48,210 nucleotides of DNA from Eubacteriales bacterium (lineage in GTDB: Bacteria > Bacillota > Clostridia > Lachnospirales > Lachnospiraceae), in NCBI GenBank assembly GCA_030524585.1, contig JAUNGJ010000018.1, positions 1 through 48,210 on the forward strand. Reading direction: 5' to 3'. A program made the translations under genes and the position numbers. The notes beneath the pieces were generated by a model. It was given only the letters and a program-made list of their open reading frames with translations. It did not search any database and had not been told where the DNA came from. How positions within the stretch are numbered: position 1 is the first letter of the stretch; each line of letters opens with the position of its first letter. Shown here one piece after another: positions 34,440 to 43,565 of this stretch.

Positions 34440-36281
34440 CTATTTTTTAATCTTATCGTTTACTTTAAATGGTTCATATGCGATTCCTGTCCATTCAAGA
34501 CCGGCCTGTCCTGAGAATTCCAGGACGTTTAGTCTGACGCCGTGTACAACAACGGAGAGGAAACACATGATAATGTTGAGTCCATGTCCGATCAGTACAA
34601 CCACTACACCGAGGATTATAAGCGGTCCATGGAAGCCTGCCGCAATTCCGTTAAAGCTCTGGGAAATGGCAAGACCTGCCATACCTACTGCAAACAAACG
34701 GATGTAGCTCATTACATTACCGAAACAGCTGATCGTATTTAAGAATACGGTAAATGCATCCGCACAGCCGGCTTTGATTCCCTGTGCAATTGTGCGGTCC
34801 GGAGCCATTCCTCCGAAGAGTACCACAAGCACAAATGCAACGCCGATCAGCGCAAATACCGGTTTAATATCAATCTGCTCTCCGATTACCAGGTAAAGTG
34901 ATAATAAATACATTGCAACAATCGCTACCAGCCATCCGATATCGGCCACCCAGCTTAAGTTCTTTTCTGTAATCTTCTTTTTCACAGAAATCAAACTTCC
35001 AAGCGCCATCTGAACTGCGCCGATGGAGAACGAGAACTTCATGATCGTGTTCTGCTGCGCGAGAGCAGTAACACCGAAATATTCCGGGTAGTTGGCAAAG
35101 CTGGGGATAACCAGCGCCTTTAGGATCGGAACCTGCATGGCCTTTTCCATACCAAACCAAGTACCGGTAATCGCTCCCCATATAATTGTCGCAATGGAAA
35201 GTACCAATAACAAATAAACTGCATTATTAAATTTCTTTGATTTCGCTGCATATGCAATGGTTCCAAGAAGGATCAGGACACCGTAACCGGCGTCGCCGAT
35301 GATCATTGCAAAGAACAGTGTAAAAAACAGGAAGAACCAAAGGGATATATCGGATTCTCTGTATCCCGGAAGGATTCCCAGTATGTCAAATACCGGCTTG
35401 ATAAGTCCTGACACCTTTCCGTATTTCACCTTTGTAGGAATCTGTGAATCATCCTCGGCTACATCTTCCTGCGCCCATGCCCATTGATTCTTAGCGGCCG
35501 CAGCTTTGAATTTATCCAGTTCTGACTCAGGCAGATATCCGGAAATCCAGACAAAATCGTCATCATTCTCTGCGGTTGCGCTTGCGGAAGAGTAATTCTC
35601 CGCATTCTGGGCCTTAAGCATCTGAACCTGGAAGCTTGCATCGTACACGGCAGCTTTTTTCAAGACCTCTTCACAGTCAGCGATTTGCTGTTTGCTGCTT
35701 TCAATCTCTTTTTCCAGTTCGCGAATACCTTTTTCGGGAATTGCAAACTCTGATGCCGGAATCGCTGCAGGCAAGATTCCTATTACAGCAACGGTATCCA
35801 TCTTGTCGATGGAGGCCAGGCGGACCATCTGAATATCCGGATCCTGTGCCGCCATTGTATACTCATTTTTACCCATACGGTAAAAATGAAGATCATACCC
35901 TGCTTCTTTTAATTGTTTTATTTCGTCCGGCGCAAAACTGCCCCAGGCTTTGATTCGCTCGATCTCTGCATTCGCAGCACTGATCTCCTGGATAAGCGCT
36001 GACCTTTTATCCAGCGCTGTAAGGACGTCGCAGTACATTTTCTCGAAGTCGGCATCGTTAAGAACCGGAACCTCTTCGCTGTGTTTCGATTTCTTATCCG
36101 GTGCATAGTCCATCAGTGACGAAGCTGTCTTGGAAAGGGTTGTAAACCTTTCCGACGCTGCACGATCCGGGCTCTTTTTCTCTGACAAATGCAGAAGTCC
36201 AAGATTTCTGAGTCCATCGAGCATCTCATCTTTTTTGGAGACAGATGACACGATGCAGACCATTTTCATTTTCTCTATCAT
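34440..36281 (-). CDS. V-type ATPase subunit I, operon 2
   Basis: A 613-residue a/I subunit with a soluble N-terminal region (to about residue 300) and a membrane region with about seven helices. The motif FFAMIIGDAGYGVLILLG is the operon-2 form of FGDLGQG, and CFGNVMSYIRLFAVGMAGLA carries the essential membrane Arg. The ATGA overlap with subunit D at 36281-36278 shows coupling. Sequence similarity to the operon-1 subunit I is low outside these motifs, so it is not a recent duplicate. Confidence 0.94.
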   Translation of the reverse strand: MIEKMKMVCIVSSVSKKDEMLDGLRNLGLLHLSEKKSPDRAASERFTTLSKTASSLMDYAPDKKSKHSEEVPVLNDADFEKMYCDVLTALDKRSALIQEISAANAEIERIKAWGSFAPDEIKQLKEAGYDLHFYRMGKNEYTMAAQDPDIQMVRLASIDKMDTVAVIGILPAAIPASEFAIPEKGIRELEKEIESSKQQIADCEEVLKKAAVYDASFQVQMLKAQNAENYSSASATAENDDDFVWISGYLPESELDKFKAAAAKNQWAWAQEDVAEDDSQIPTKVKYGKVSGLIKPVFDILGILPGYRESDISLWFFLFFTLFFAMIIGDAGYGVLILLGTIAYAAKSKKFNNAVYLLLVLSIATIIWGAITGTWFGMEKAMQVPILKALVIPSFANYPEYFGVTALAQQNTIMKFSFSIGAVQMALGSLISVKKKITEKNLSWVADIGWLVAIVAMYLLSLYLVIGEQIDIKPVFALIGVAFVLVVLFGGMAPDRTIAQGIKAGCADAFTVFLNTISCFGNVMSYIRLFAVGMAGLAISQSFNGIAAGFHGPLIILGVVVVLIGHGLNIIMCFLSVVVHGVRLNVLEFSGQAGLEWTGIAYEPFKVNDKIKK

Positions 36282-36892
36282 TGTCCCGCCCCCGTAAGCT
36301 TTTTCTTTGAAATTTTACCGCGGACAACCGCTGCTGTCTGCTGGTCCCCGAGGAATACACCGATGACACGGATATTTTCCTTTGCCTCAGGGATCTTAAC
36401 CTTCTCAAACAGATTGACTCTCTGTGAGGTAGAACGAAGTTCTCTCTCAAGAAGCTGTTCCTGCTTGCGAAGCGTCGATACCAGAGCATCCAGCCGGGCA
36501 ATCTCGCGGAGTTTTATAATTGCAGTATCAACCCACAAAGGATAGTCGTCAACGTCATAGCTGATATCTTTGAATGTCAGTTCCTGAAACGTAGGAACGG
36601 TGACGCCTGCGATGTTCTCATTCTTACAGATCACTGTATCCGGCTGTACCAGATGATCAAGCTTCTTCTCATCAGCAAAGAGCTCATTTTCCGCAAATAC
36701 GGCAACCCAATCATCCAGGTCTCCGATCATCTGAACACGTTCGGCTTCCTTTGCTTCCAGCTCAGCCTTTGTCTTCATAATCACTGACTGCAGCTGCTGT
36801 TTTTTTAGCTGCAGGGTGGGAAGATAACGCTGATACTGTTTCAGGTGGTCCTTCTGCACCTTCTGCTCATTTTTTGTAAGTTTGATAGCCAT
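36278..36892 (-). CDS. V-type ATPase subunit D, operon 2
   Basis: A 204-residue helical rotor-shaft subunit. The N-terminus MAIKLTKNEQKVQKDHLKQY follows the chlamydial/Bacteroidetes-type D subunits rather than the P-T-K-x-x-L form of operon 1. Long terminal helices flank a small central domain. The start is ATG 36892 with AAGGAG six bases upstream; TTG 36895 just before it is less likely. Confidence 0.88.
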   Translation of the reverse strand: MAIKLTKNEQKVQKDHLKQYQRYLPTLQLKKQQLQSVIMKTKAELEAKEAERVQMIGDLDDWVAVFAENELFADEKKLDHLVQPDTVICKNENIAGVTVPTFQELTFKDISYDVDDYPLWVDTAIIKLREIARLDALVSTLRKQEQLLERELRSTSQRVNLFEKVKIPEAKENIRVIGVFLGDQQTAAVVRGKISKKKLTGAGQ

Positions 36893-36904
36893 CAACTACT
36901 CCTT

Positions 36905-38200
36905 TTAATTTAATGCATCCTTATCCGGCCATCTTTCTTTCAGAAGACTTGTCTTCAAACCGGTCTCATTTGGTTCAAAGCATTCTGCAAGAATCTGCCA
37001 TCCAAGATCCAGTGCATCTTCCAGTGGAATATTCACACTGAGGTCCATTAGTTTCGTCTCAAAAAGCTCTCCGTATTTCAAAAGCTTTTCATCCCATTCA
37101 CTCATCAGGAATCCCATGGATTTCTTCTCAAGAGCTTCCTTGTACTGGGCGTACAGACGAATCATACCATCCATGAGCGCACGGTGGTCATCTCTCGTCT
37201 TGCCGTTTACATTCTGTTTCAGACGGGAAAGAGAACCAAAAGGCTCAATGTGTCCATTTTTCAAATAATACTGACCTTCAGTAATATAACCGGTATTATC
37301 CGGTACCGGATGTGTGACGTCATCACCGGGCATCGTAGTAACGCCAAGAATGGTGATGGATCCGGCGCCCTCGATATCAACAGCCTTCTCATAACGCGAT
37401 GCAAGGCAGCTGTATAAATCGCCCGGATAACCACGGTTGGAAGGTACCTGCTCCATCGTAATCGCCATTTCTTTCTGTGCGTCTGCGAAGTTTGTCATGT
37501 CGGTAAGAAGGACAAGCACCCGCTTACCTGCAAGGGCAAACTGCTCTGCAACGGCAAGCGCCATATCCGGCACCAGCGTACACTCTACCACCGGGTCGGA
37601 TGCAGTGTGGACAAACATTACGGTATGGCTCATTGCACCGCCCTTTTCCAGCGTGTCGCGGAATGCCAGATAATCGTCATATTTCAATCCCATACCGCCA
37701 AGAACGATGACATCTACCTCTGCCTGAAGCGCAATACGCGAAAGCAGGGTGTTGTACGGCTCGCCTGAAATAGAGAAAATCGGGAGCTTCTGGCTCTCTA
37801 CCAGGGTATTAAACACATCGATCATAGGAATACCGGTACGGATCATCTTCTTCGGCAGAATACGTTTTGCCGGATTAAAGGAAGGTCCGCCGATGGGAAT
37901 CATATTCTCGGTAAGCGCCGGGCCGTGATCCCTGGGAACGCCCGCTCCGTTAAACACCCGCCCCAACAGATGGTCTGAAAACGAAACCATCATCGGCCGT
38001 CCTAAGAAACGAACCGGATCATTGGTTCCTACGCCCTGTGCACCTGCAAATACCTGAAGAGATACCACATCTTTATCAAGTTTAATAATAGTCGCGTAAC
38101 TGTCGCCGACAAGGGCAAGATCTCCAAGTCTGACATCCTTCGCCCTGACAGTAACTACGTTACCGACGATTGATTCAATTTTTGTATATACTTTCTGCAC
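36905..38200 (-). CDS. V-type ATPase regulatory subunit B, operon 2
   Basis: A 431-residue B subunit without a P-loop ([20 protein letters not shown]), with [34 protein letters not shown] and [20 protein letters not shown]. It is shorter than the operon-1 B subunit (465 residues) and clearly diverged from it. The start is GTG 38200, with AGGAGG seven bases upstream. It is 11 bases after subunit A. Confidence 0.94.
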   Translation of the reverse strand: MQKVYTKIESIVGNVVTVRAKDVRLGDLALVGDSYATIIKLDKDVVSLQVFAGAQGVGTNDPVRFLGRPMMVSFSDHLLGRVFNGAGVPRDHGPALTENMIPIGGPSFNPAKRILPKKMIRTGIPMIDVFNTLVESQKLPIFSISGEPYNTLLSRIALQAEVDVIVLGGMGLKYDDYLAFRDTLEKGGAMSHTVMFVHTASDPVVECTLVPDMALAVAEQFALAGKRVLVLLTDMTNFADAQKEMAITMEQVPSNRGYPGDLYSCLASRYEKAVDIEGAGSITILGVTTMPGDDVTHPVPDNTGYITEGQYYLKNGHIEPFGSLSRLKQNVNGKTRDDHRALMDGMIRLYAQYKEALEKKSMGFLMSEWDEKLLKYGELFETKLMDLSVNIPLEDALDLGWQILAECFEPNETGLKTSLLKERWPDKDALN

Positions 38201-38211
38201 TTTATGACCTC

Positions 38212-39942
38212 CTATCTGGCTGCTTTTGACATGTAGAACTCTGAAATCTTCTTCTCCTGTGCGGCAAATTCCGGTGTCTCAAACTCCGTACCGTGCCAGT
38301 CAAGGAACTCCTGTCTCAACTGGTTGAAGAAGCTTCGGATTTCTTTTTTGTCTTCCAAATCATAGGTCATCGTCAATGCATCATAAAGCCGGTCAAATTC
38401 CTGACGCTGTCTCTCGGGAGAACAAGCGGCATCGATCGGATCAAATGAGTTCTGCTGAAGATATACGGCGTCGAGAAGCTCACCCTTCTGATAGATGATG
38501 TAGTCTTCTGCTGAGGTACCTTCCTCGCCTACGACCTTCATCATCTGATTAATCTCCGTTCCTCTCATGAGGATAGAGCGTGCTTCTTCAACACGTCCCA
38601 TATCGATAACGCCGGAGTATTTAGACCAGGAATCCATCGGATGGATCGCCGGGTATTTTCTTGCATCCGAACGCTCTCTTGAAAGACCGTGGAATGCTCC
38701 TACTACCTTCAGCGTTGCCTGTGTTACAGGCTCCTCAAAGTTACCGCCCGCAGGAGATACGGTACCGCCGATGGTTACCGATGCGATTCTGCCGTCTTTT
38801 AACCGAACCTTACCTGCTCTCTCGTAGAAGGAAGCAATCGTAGATTCAAGGTAAGCCGGGAATGCCTCTTCACCCGGAATCTCTTCCAGACGTCCAGACA
38901 TCTCACGCATGGCCTGCGCCCAGCGGCTGGTAGAATCCGCAAGAAGAAGGACGTCTAATCCCATCTGTCTGTAATATTCGGCAAGTGTAACCGCCGTATA
39001 GCAGGAAGCCTCTCTGGCGGCTACCGGCATGGAAGACGTATTACAGATAATAATCGTTCTTTCCATAAGAGAACGTCCGGTCTTCGGGTCCTCCAGTTCA
39101 GGGAACTCTTTTAAGATCTCTACGACCTCACCGGCACGCTCGCCGCATGCGGCTACGATAACGATATCTGCCTCGCCATTCTTCGCTTCCATATGCTGAA
39201 GAACCGTCTTGCCTGCTCCGAAAGGTCCCGGAACACAGAAGGTTCCGCCTTTCGCTACAGGGAGGAAGGAGTCGATACAGCGAAGCTTTGTTACCAGAGG
39301 CTCGTCCGGACGAAGCCGTTCTTCGTAGCATTTTACCGCCTGTTTTACCGGCTGGGTAATTACCATGCTAAGCTCTTTTTCCTCGCCTTTGCTGTTTTCA
39401 ATCACGCAGATCGTCGCTCTTACGTGGTAAGAGCCTTTTTCTTTAATTGATTTTACGGTCCAGTCACTGCCCTTCAGCGTGAACGGAACCATAATTTCAT
39501 GTGTAAATAATCCTTCAGGAACGCTGCCGATGGAAGTTCCTGCCTCAACAGAATCTCCTGCCTTTACCGATGGCGTAAATTCCCATTCTCTATCCGGAAT
39601 CGGATTAAGATATACACCTCTCTCAAGGAAGAAGCCGCACTGCTCGGCAAGATCCGGCAATGGATTCTGAAGTCCGTCAAATACCTGTGTCAAAAGTCCC
39701 GGTCCAAGTTCTACACTCATCAATTCGCCAGTAAATTCTACAGGATCTCCGACTTTGATGCCGTTTGACATCTCGTAGATCTGCATGCTGGCGATTCCGT
39801 TATTAATACGGATAACCTCTCCCTTGAGACGTTTTCCGTCAACAAGAATATAAGCAACTTCATTTTTATGTACTGAACCATCAAAGCTGACATTTGCCAG
39901 GTTTCCGTTAATACCAGTTACATATCCTGTTACTATTTCCAT
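38212..39942 (-). CDS. V-type ATPase catalytic subunit A, operon 2
   Basis: A 576-residue catalytic subunit with a standard P-loop [30 protein letters not shown] with the conserved Glu, [20 protein letters not shown] and [20 protein letters not shown]. The sequence differs strongly from the operon-1 A subunit and fits the chlamydial/spirochaetal group. The start is ATG 39942 with AGGAGAG; the frame continues to 40047 inside the previous gene, where the reading is unrelated. Confidence 0.96.
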   Translation of the reverse strand: MEIVTGYVTGINGNLANVSFDGSVHKNEVAYILVDGKRLKGEVIRINNGIASMQIYEMSNGIKVGDPVEFTGELMSVELGPGLLTQVFDGLQNPLPDLAEQCGFFLERGVYLNPIPDREWEFTPSVKAGDSVEAGTSIGSVPEGLFTHEIMVPFTLKGSDWTVKSIKEKGSYHVRATICVIENSKGEEKELSMVITQPVKQAVKCYEERLRPDEPLVTKLRCIDSFLPVAKGGTFCVPGPFGAGKTVLQHMEAKNGEADIVIVAACGERAGEVVEILKEFPELEDPKTGRSLMERTIIICNTSSMPVAAREASCYTAVTLAEYYRQMGLDVLLLADSTSRWAQAMREMSGRLEEIPGEEAFPAYLESTIASFYERAGKVRLKDGRIASVTIGGTVSPAGGNFEEPVTQATLKVVGAFHGLSRERSDARKYPAIHPMDSWSKYSGVIDMGRVEEARSILMRGTEINQMMKVVGEEGTSAEDYIIYQKGELLDAVYLQQNSFDPIDAACSPERQRQEFDRLYDALTMTYDLEDKKEIRSFFNQLRQEFLDWHGTEFETPEFAAQEKKISEFYMSKAAR

Positions 39943-39955
39943 TAATTCTCTCCTG

Positions 39956-40477
39956 TTATAAGCTATATACGCGCTGCTGTACCTGATCGAAAAGGCGTTT
40001 GAATTCCTTCTGGCCTTTTTTCTGAACGAAACAGCTCTGGCGCTCAAGCAATTTTAGTTTAATCGCATACCCGAACAGATATACATCATCGAAGGTATGC
40101 AAGCCTACCAATGAATCAAGATTCTCAAATTCATAATCCAGTAAGATCTTCTCCGCCTCCAGCGGATTCTTTGCTGCCAGTGCAGCGCCGGCTACCTGTG
40201 TGGCGACAGGATCCTTGTCGTAGGATGCAGGATAAGGTCTTCCCAGATTCACACTTCTCTGATAATTGAGTTCACGCATAAGATTCTTATAAAAAACAGC
40301 CCATTCTTTGATGAGCGGACCCTCTTCGGATGAAAGAGTAAGACTCTTTAAGAACTCATATTTTGATTCGCTTACGTTTGACTGGCACATGCCAAGGAAC
40401 TCTTCATAAGTAAATGGCATCTCCCCGTCTGTTCTCAGGTCCGGCAGGCTCGATATCAAATAATAATATGAAGCCAT
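39956..40477 (-). CDS. DUF2764 family protein, V-ATPase operon 2 (subunit C-like)
   Basis: A 173-residue helical protein starting MASYYYLISSLPDLRTDG, the typical N-terminus (Y-Y-x-L-x-x-S-L-P) of DUF2764. This family occupies the place after subunit E in the V-ATPase operons of Chlamydia, spirochaetes and Bacteroidetes. It is thought to stand in for subunit C, but a direct role is inference from position. The start is ATG 40477, with AGGAGG about six bases upstream; GTG 40483 overlaps that site. Confidence 0.82.
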   Translation of the reverse strand: MASYYYLISSLPDLRTDGEMPFTYEEFLGMCQSNVSESKYEFLKSLTLSSEEGPLIKEWAVFYKNLMRELNYQRSVNLGRPYPASYDKDPVATQVAGAALAAKNPLEAEKILLDYEFENLDSLVGLHTFDDVYLFGYAIKLKLLERQSCFVQKKGQKEFKRLFDQVQQRVYSL

Positions 40478-40489
40478 AGGCACCTCCTG

Positions 40490-41050
40490 CTAGAAGTCAA
40501 GATTTCTGAAGTATGGCATCAGCATCTGCATGATCTCATCATCCGAACAATCAAAGTAACCGGAGCCATCGTTTGCCGCCAGACGGAATCCCGCCTGAAC
40601 GCCCTTGGTCGGTTTGATCTCAAGACCGTTCTTGATTTCTTCTGCAAGCTCTGCTTTCAGTAAATCACTTACCTCAGAAACTTCAACTGAATAATTTTGT
40701 ACATCTTCATCAGCCACAACAGCGTGAATCAGTTTCCCCAGCGCAGCGTCTGAAAGATTGTTCTTAATCTTTGCAGAAAGGATCTTTTCAAATTCAGCTT
40801 TCACCTCAGTTTTAAATGCGAGCATAGCGTCTCTTTTCGCCTGCTCTGCACTGATTGCAGCGCTTTCCTTAAGAATCCCGATCTCCTTCTCCGAAGTCTC
40901 CCGGACATTCTTAGCTTCTGCTTTGGCTTCTGCTATGATTGCTTCTGCTTTTTTCTTAGCTTCTGCTATAATCGCTTCTGCTTCTGCATTCGCTGCATCA
41001 ATTCCTTCTTTTCGAATTGACGAAACTAAGTCCTGTATCTGTAATTCCAT
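40490..41050 (-). CDS. V-type ATPase subunit E, operon 2
   Basis: A 186-residue peripheral-stalk subunit. The N-terminal third is an Ala/Glu/Lys coiled coil containing a short internal duplication (two copies of E-A-I-I-A-E-A-K). The C-terminal half is the alpha/beta E domain (GVQAGFRLAANDGSGYFD). The start is ATG 41050 with AAAGGAAG upstream; an earlier in-frame ATG at 41068 lies ahead of that site. It is the first gene after the promoter at 41108-41136. Confidence 0.9.
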   Translation of the reverse strand: MELQIQDLVSSIRKEGIDAANAEAEAIIAEAKKKAEAIIAEAKAEAKNVRETSEKEIGILKESAAISAEQAKRDAMLAFKTEVKAEFEKILSAKIKNNLSDAALGKLIHAVVADEDVQNYSVEVSEVSDLLKAELAEEIKNGLEIKPTKGVQAGFRLAANDGSGYFDCSDDEIMQMLMPYFRNLDF

Positions 41051-41107
41051 AAATTCACTTCCTTTCATAATTAATAGTGATGTTTAAACTGCAACAATCT
41101 AAGTCGA

Positions 41108-41136
41108 ATTATAACACAGCCGTCTTACATAAACAA
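41108..41136 (-). promoter_or_regulatory. Promoter of V-ATPase operon 2
   Basis: On the minus strand, TTGTTT, a 17-base spacer and a perfect TATAAT lie about 58 bases before the subunit E start. Confidence 0.75.
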
Positions 41137-41197
41137 GATATTTCGACATCCCGGTCATGGAGCGGATGCGGTATTATAAGTTGATTTTTCATAAAAT

Positions 41198-41242
41198 AAG
41201 ACCGTCGTTTCACAATAGTTCATTCGTGAAAACAACGGCCTT
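41198..41242 (-). terminator. Terminator of the SRP RNA gene
   Basis: On the minus strand, AAGGCCGTTGTTTTCAC pairs with GTGAAACGACGGTCTT (one bulge), followed by ATTTTA, just after the SRP RNA. Confidence 0.75.
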
Positions 41243-41249
41243 AACAGCT

Positions 41250-41518
41250 ACTCTTTTGTGTGCATTGCGCTTCGAACTTAAACCAATGAACGTTACCCTG
41301 GCAGTTAACTCAGCCCAGGCACCCTCACGGCACCCGGAAGGTTCCGCTTAGTGCTGCTTCGTTCCCGACCTGACACGGTTCACGGATTCCCGTCGCGTGA
41401 GACCCAAACATCAACGTCACTTACCAGGGGCAGCCTCACCAGCTATGCCCTCTGCGCAATATCACCCCTGCTATAGCGGATTGCAGGTTCAAGGTACCGC
41501 TACCACCCCGGCTGCACG
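41250..41518 (-). ncRNA. ffs: Signal recognition particle RNA, large bacterial type
   Basis: The minus strand contains the conserved SRP helix 8 core: GTGTCAGGTCGGGAACGAAG, then CAGCACTAAG (41377-41348). On both sides are the long pairing arms of helix 5 and an Alu-type 5' domain (start GTGCAGCCGGGGTGGTAGCG, with the G-G-T loop signature of Gram-positive SRP RNAs). At about 270 nt it is the large form with an Alu domain known from Bacillus and Clostridia. It has its own promoter (41525-41553) and a terminator. The end coordinates are estimates from these signals. It guides Ffh-dependent membrane targeting. Confidence 0.93.
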
Positions 41519-41524
41519 AGTCAT

Positions 41525-41553
41525 ATTGTACCGTGTTTCAGAGAAAAAGTCAA
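41525..41553 (-). promoter_or_regulatory. Promoter of the SRP RNA gene
   Basis: TTGACT, 17 bases, TACAAT on the minus strand. The predicted start near 41518 fits the first bases of the RNA. Confidence 0.85.
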
Positions 41554-41617
41554 TAAGTATGGGGGAAGTTGGAGTACTGTTTCAGGGCGATAGTCCCGGT
41601 AAAATTCGGACACTGCA

Positions 41618-41646
41618 TTGCCAACATAAGGAATCTGTTGTAAAAT
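41618..41646 (+). promoter_or_regulatory. Promoter of the radical SAM gene, nearly leaderless
   Basis: TTGCCA, a 17-base spacer and TAAAAT. Nine bases separate the -10 box from ATG 41656, so transcription should begin within a few bases of the start codon. Confidence 0.55.
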
Positions 41647-41655
41647 ACAACTGTT

Positions 41656-43350
41656 ATGAAGAAGATTTTACTGACAGCGATCAATGCAAAATTTATACAT
41701 TCTAATCTGGCGGTGTATAGCCTGAGGGCTTATGCACGGTCTGTTTGTCCTACTGCCAATATCTGTCTGGCAGAATATACCATTAACCAGCAGCCCGATG
41801 ATATTCTGATGGATATTTATAAACAGAAGCCGGATATGCTGTGCTTTTCCTGCTATATCTGGAATATCTCTTATGTTGAGACGGTTGTAAGAGAGATTCA
41901 TAAAGTCCTGCCTGAGACGAAGATCTGGCTGGGAGGGCCGGAGGTGTCTTTTGACGCGGAGGACGTTCTGATACGGCTGCCGGAAGTAAGCGGCGTTATG
42001 ATGGGAGAAGGGGAAGAGACCTTTGCACATCTGGTGTCGGGAGAGCCGTTAAAAGACCTTGCGGGTATTACGTACCGGGATGAGGCGGGACGGATTGTGG
42101 CAAATCCGTGGCGGGAAGTCATGGATTTGAATAAAGTTCCCTTTGTCTATCAGGATATGACAAACTTTGAACATAAAATCATATATTATGAGAGCAGCAG
42201 GGGGTGTCCATTTCGCTGCAGCTACTGCCTGTCTTCGGTGGATAAAAAGCTCAGGTTCCGGAATGTGGAGACGGTAAAGCAGGAGCTGCAGTTCTTGATC
42301 GACCATAAGGTCCCTCAGGTTAAATTCGTGGACCGAACGTTTAATTGCAATCACAGACATGCAATGGAAATCTGGCGCTATCTGACAGACCATGATAATG
42401 GGGTTACGAATTTCCATTTTGAAATCGCGGCGGATCTGTTAAATGAAGAAGAGATCACGCTGATGCATACCATGCGCCCAGGCCTGATCCAGTTGGAAAT
42501 CGGCGTGCAGTCCACCAATCCTGAAACCGTGCGGGAAATCCGCAGAACCATGGAGTTTGGCAAAGTGGCGGCAAATGTCTGCGCGATTAAGGAACAAGGA
42601 AATGTTCATCAGCACCTGGATCTGATCGCAGGATTGCCGCATGAGAATCTAAATAGTTTCAGGAGAAGCTTTAATGATGTTTACAGACTAAGGCCGGAAC
42701 AGTTACAGATGGGATTTTTAAAGGTCCTAAAAGGGTCCTTTATGAATGAGAAGAAAGAAAGCTACGGAATAGCACATAAGAGTAAGGCGCCCTATGAAGT
42801 TCTATATACGAAATGGTTACCCTATGGGGATGTGCTTAGGTTAAAAGGTATTGAAGAGATGGTGGAGGTATATTATAACAGCGGACAGTTTACGAAAACT
42901 CTTCCGGCGCTGGAAGAGGAATTTGCGGATGCGTTTACCATGTATGACCAGATAGCAGAATACTATGAGCAGCTTCAGCTTCATCAGATCAATCATACAA
43001 GAGCGGCAAGATATGAAATCCTGCTGTCCTTCGGAAAAGCGAAGGCGCCGCAGAAGACGGAGCTTTTCAGAGAGCTTCTGACCTTCGATTATTACCTTCG
43101 GGAGAATGCCAAGAACCGCCCGGCGTTTGCGGGCAAATACCAGATAGATAAGGAAACATTACGGAAATTCTATGAGGCAGAGGCAAGAGACCATAAGTAC
43201 CTGACCGGATATGAGGATTATGACAGAAATCAGATGCGGAAGATGACACATCTGGAAGCGTTTAAAGTTCTTGATCAGACAGTGCTTTTTGATTATAGCA
43301 GAAGGAATCCGCTGACGAAAGAAGCTCGTACGGTTGTTATTGCAAAATAG
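41656..43350 (+). CDS. B12-binding radical SAM protein with DUF4080 domain
   Basis: A 564-residue enzyme. The N-terminal 130 residues resemble a cobalamin-binding Rossmann domain (KKILLTAINAKFIHSNLAVY, then IWLGGPEVSFDAEDVL). The radical SAM core has the [4Fe-4S] motif RGCPFRCSYC with Cys184, Cys188 and Cys191. The C-terminal third is the DUF4080 region. The substrate is unknown. No clear Shine-Dalgarno precedes ATG 41656, and the promoter is very close, so the message may be leaderless. The gene is followed by a 34-residue membrane protein and a VanW gene. Confidence 0.88.
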   Translation: MKKILLTAINAKFIHSNLAVYSLRAYARSVCPTANICLAEYTINQQPDDILMDIYKQKPDMLCFSCYIWNISYVETVVREIHKVLPETKIWLGGPEVSFDAEDVLIRLPEVSGVMMGEGEETFAHLVSGEPLKDLAGITYRDEAGRIVANPWREVMDLNKVPFVYQDMTNFEHKIIYYESSRGCPFRCSYCLSSVDKKLRFRNVETVKQELQFLIDHKVPQVKFVDRTFNCNHRHAMEIWRYLTDHDNGVTNFHFEIAADLLNEEEITLMHTMRPGLIQLEIGVQSTNPETVREIRRTMEFGKVAANVCAIKEQGNVHQHLDLIAGLPHENLNSFRRSFNDVYRLRPEQLQMGFLKVLKGSFMNEKKESYGIAHKSKAPYEVLYTKWLPYGDVLRLKGIEEMVEVYYNSGQFTKTLPALEEEFADAFTMYDQIAEYYEQLQLHQINHTRAARYEILLSFGKAKAPQKTELFRELLTFDYYLRENAKNRPAFAGKYQIDKETLRKFYEAEARDHKYLTGYEDYDRNQMRKMTHLEAFKVLDQTVLFDYSRRNPLTKEARTVVIAK

Positions 43351-43412
43351 AAATAAAACAGTTATGATAAGAAGAAACATGATGAGGGGAAGAATAGAAA
43401 AGAGGCGCAGAG

Positions 43413-43517
43413 ATGAACTTTAATAATAAGAAGACAAGAAGGATTATGGCGATTGTAATCATAGTCATTGTTGTGGCGATGGTGGTAACGGCTGTTTTGC
43501 CGGCAATGATGGTTTGA
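43413..43517 (+). CDS. 34-residue single-span membrane protein
   Basis: A short ORF preceded by AGAGG with usable spacing. It has a basic N-terminus (MNFNNKKTRR), one hydrophobic helix (IMAIVIIVIVVAMVVTAVLP) and the end AMMV. It lies in the 215-base gap between the radical SAM and VanW genes, in the same orientation. The basic/hydrophobic pattern obeys the positive-inside rule, giving an N-in topology. The function is unknown. Confidence 0.6.
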   Translation: MNFNNKKTRRIMAIVIIVIVVAMVVTAVLPAMMV

Positions 43518-43565
43518 CAGATCATGAGACGGCGGATGGCATAATGGGGAGTGAGAGGTGAAAAG

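Noticed and set aside
40921-41010. Short tandem repeat (GCTTCTGCTATxATxGCTTCTGC) as a possible CRISPR or VNTR
   Set aside because: It is the coding repeat of the Ala/Glu-rich coiled coil in subunit E; there are no spacers and the units stay in frame.
41397-41705. Plus-strand ORF of 102 codons upstream of the radical SAM gene
   Set aside because: It runs across the SRP RNA gene on the opposite strand and into the radical SAM start, with no protein-like pattern.
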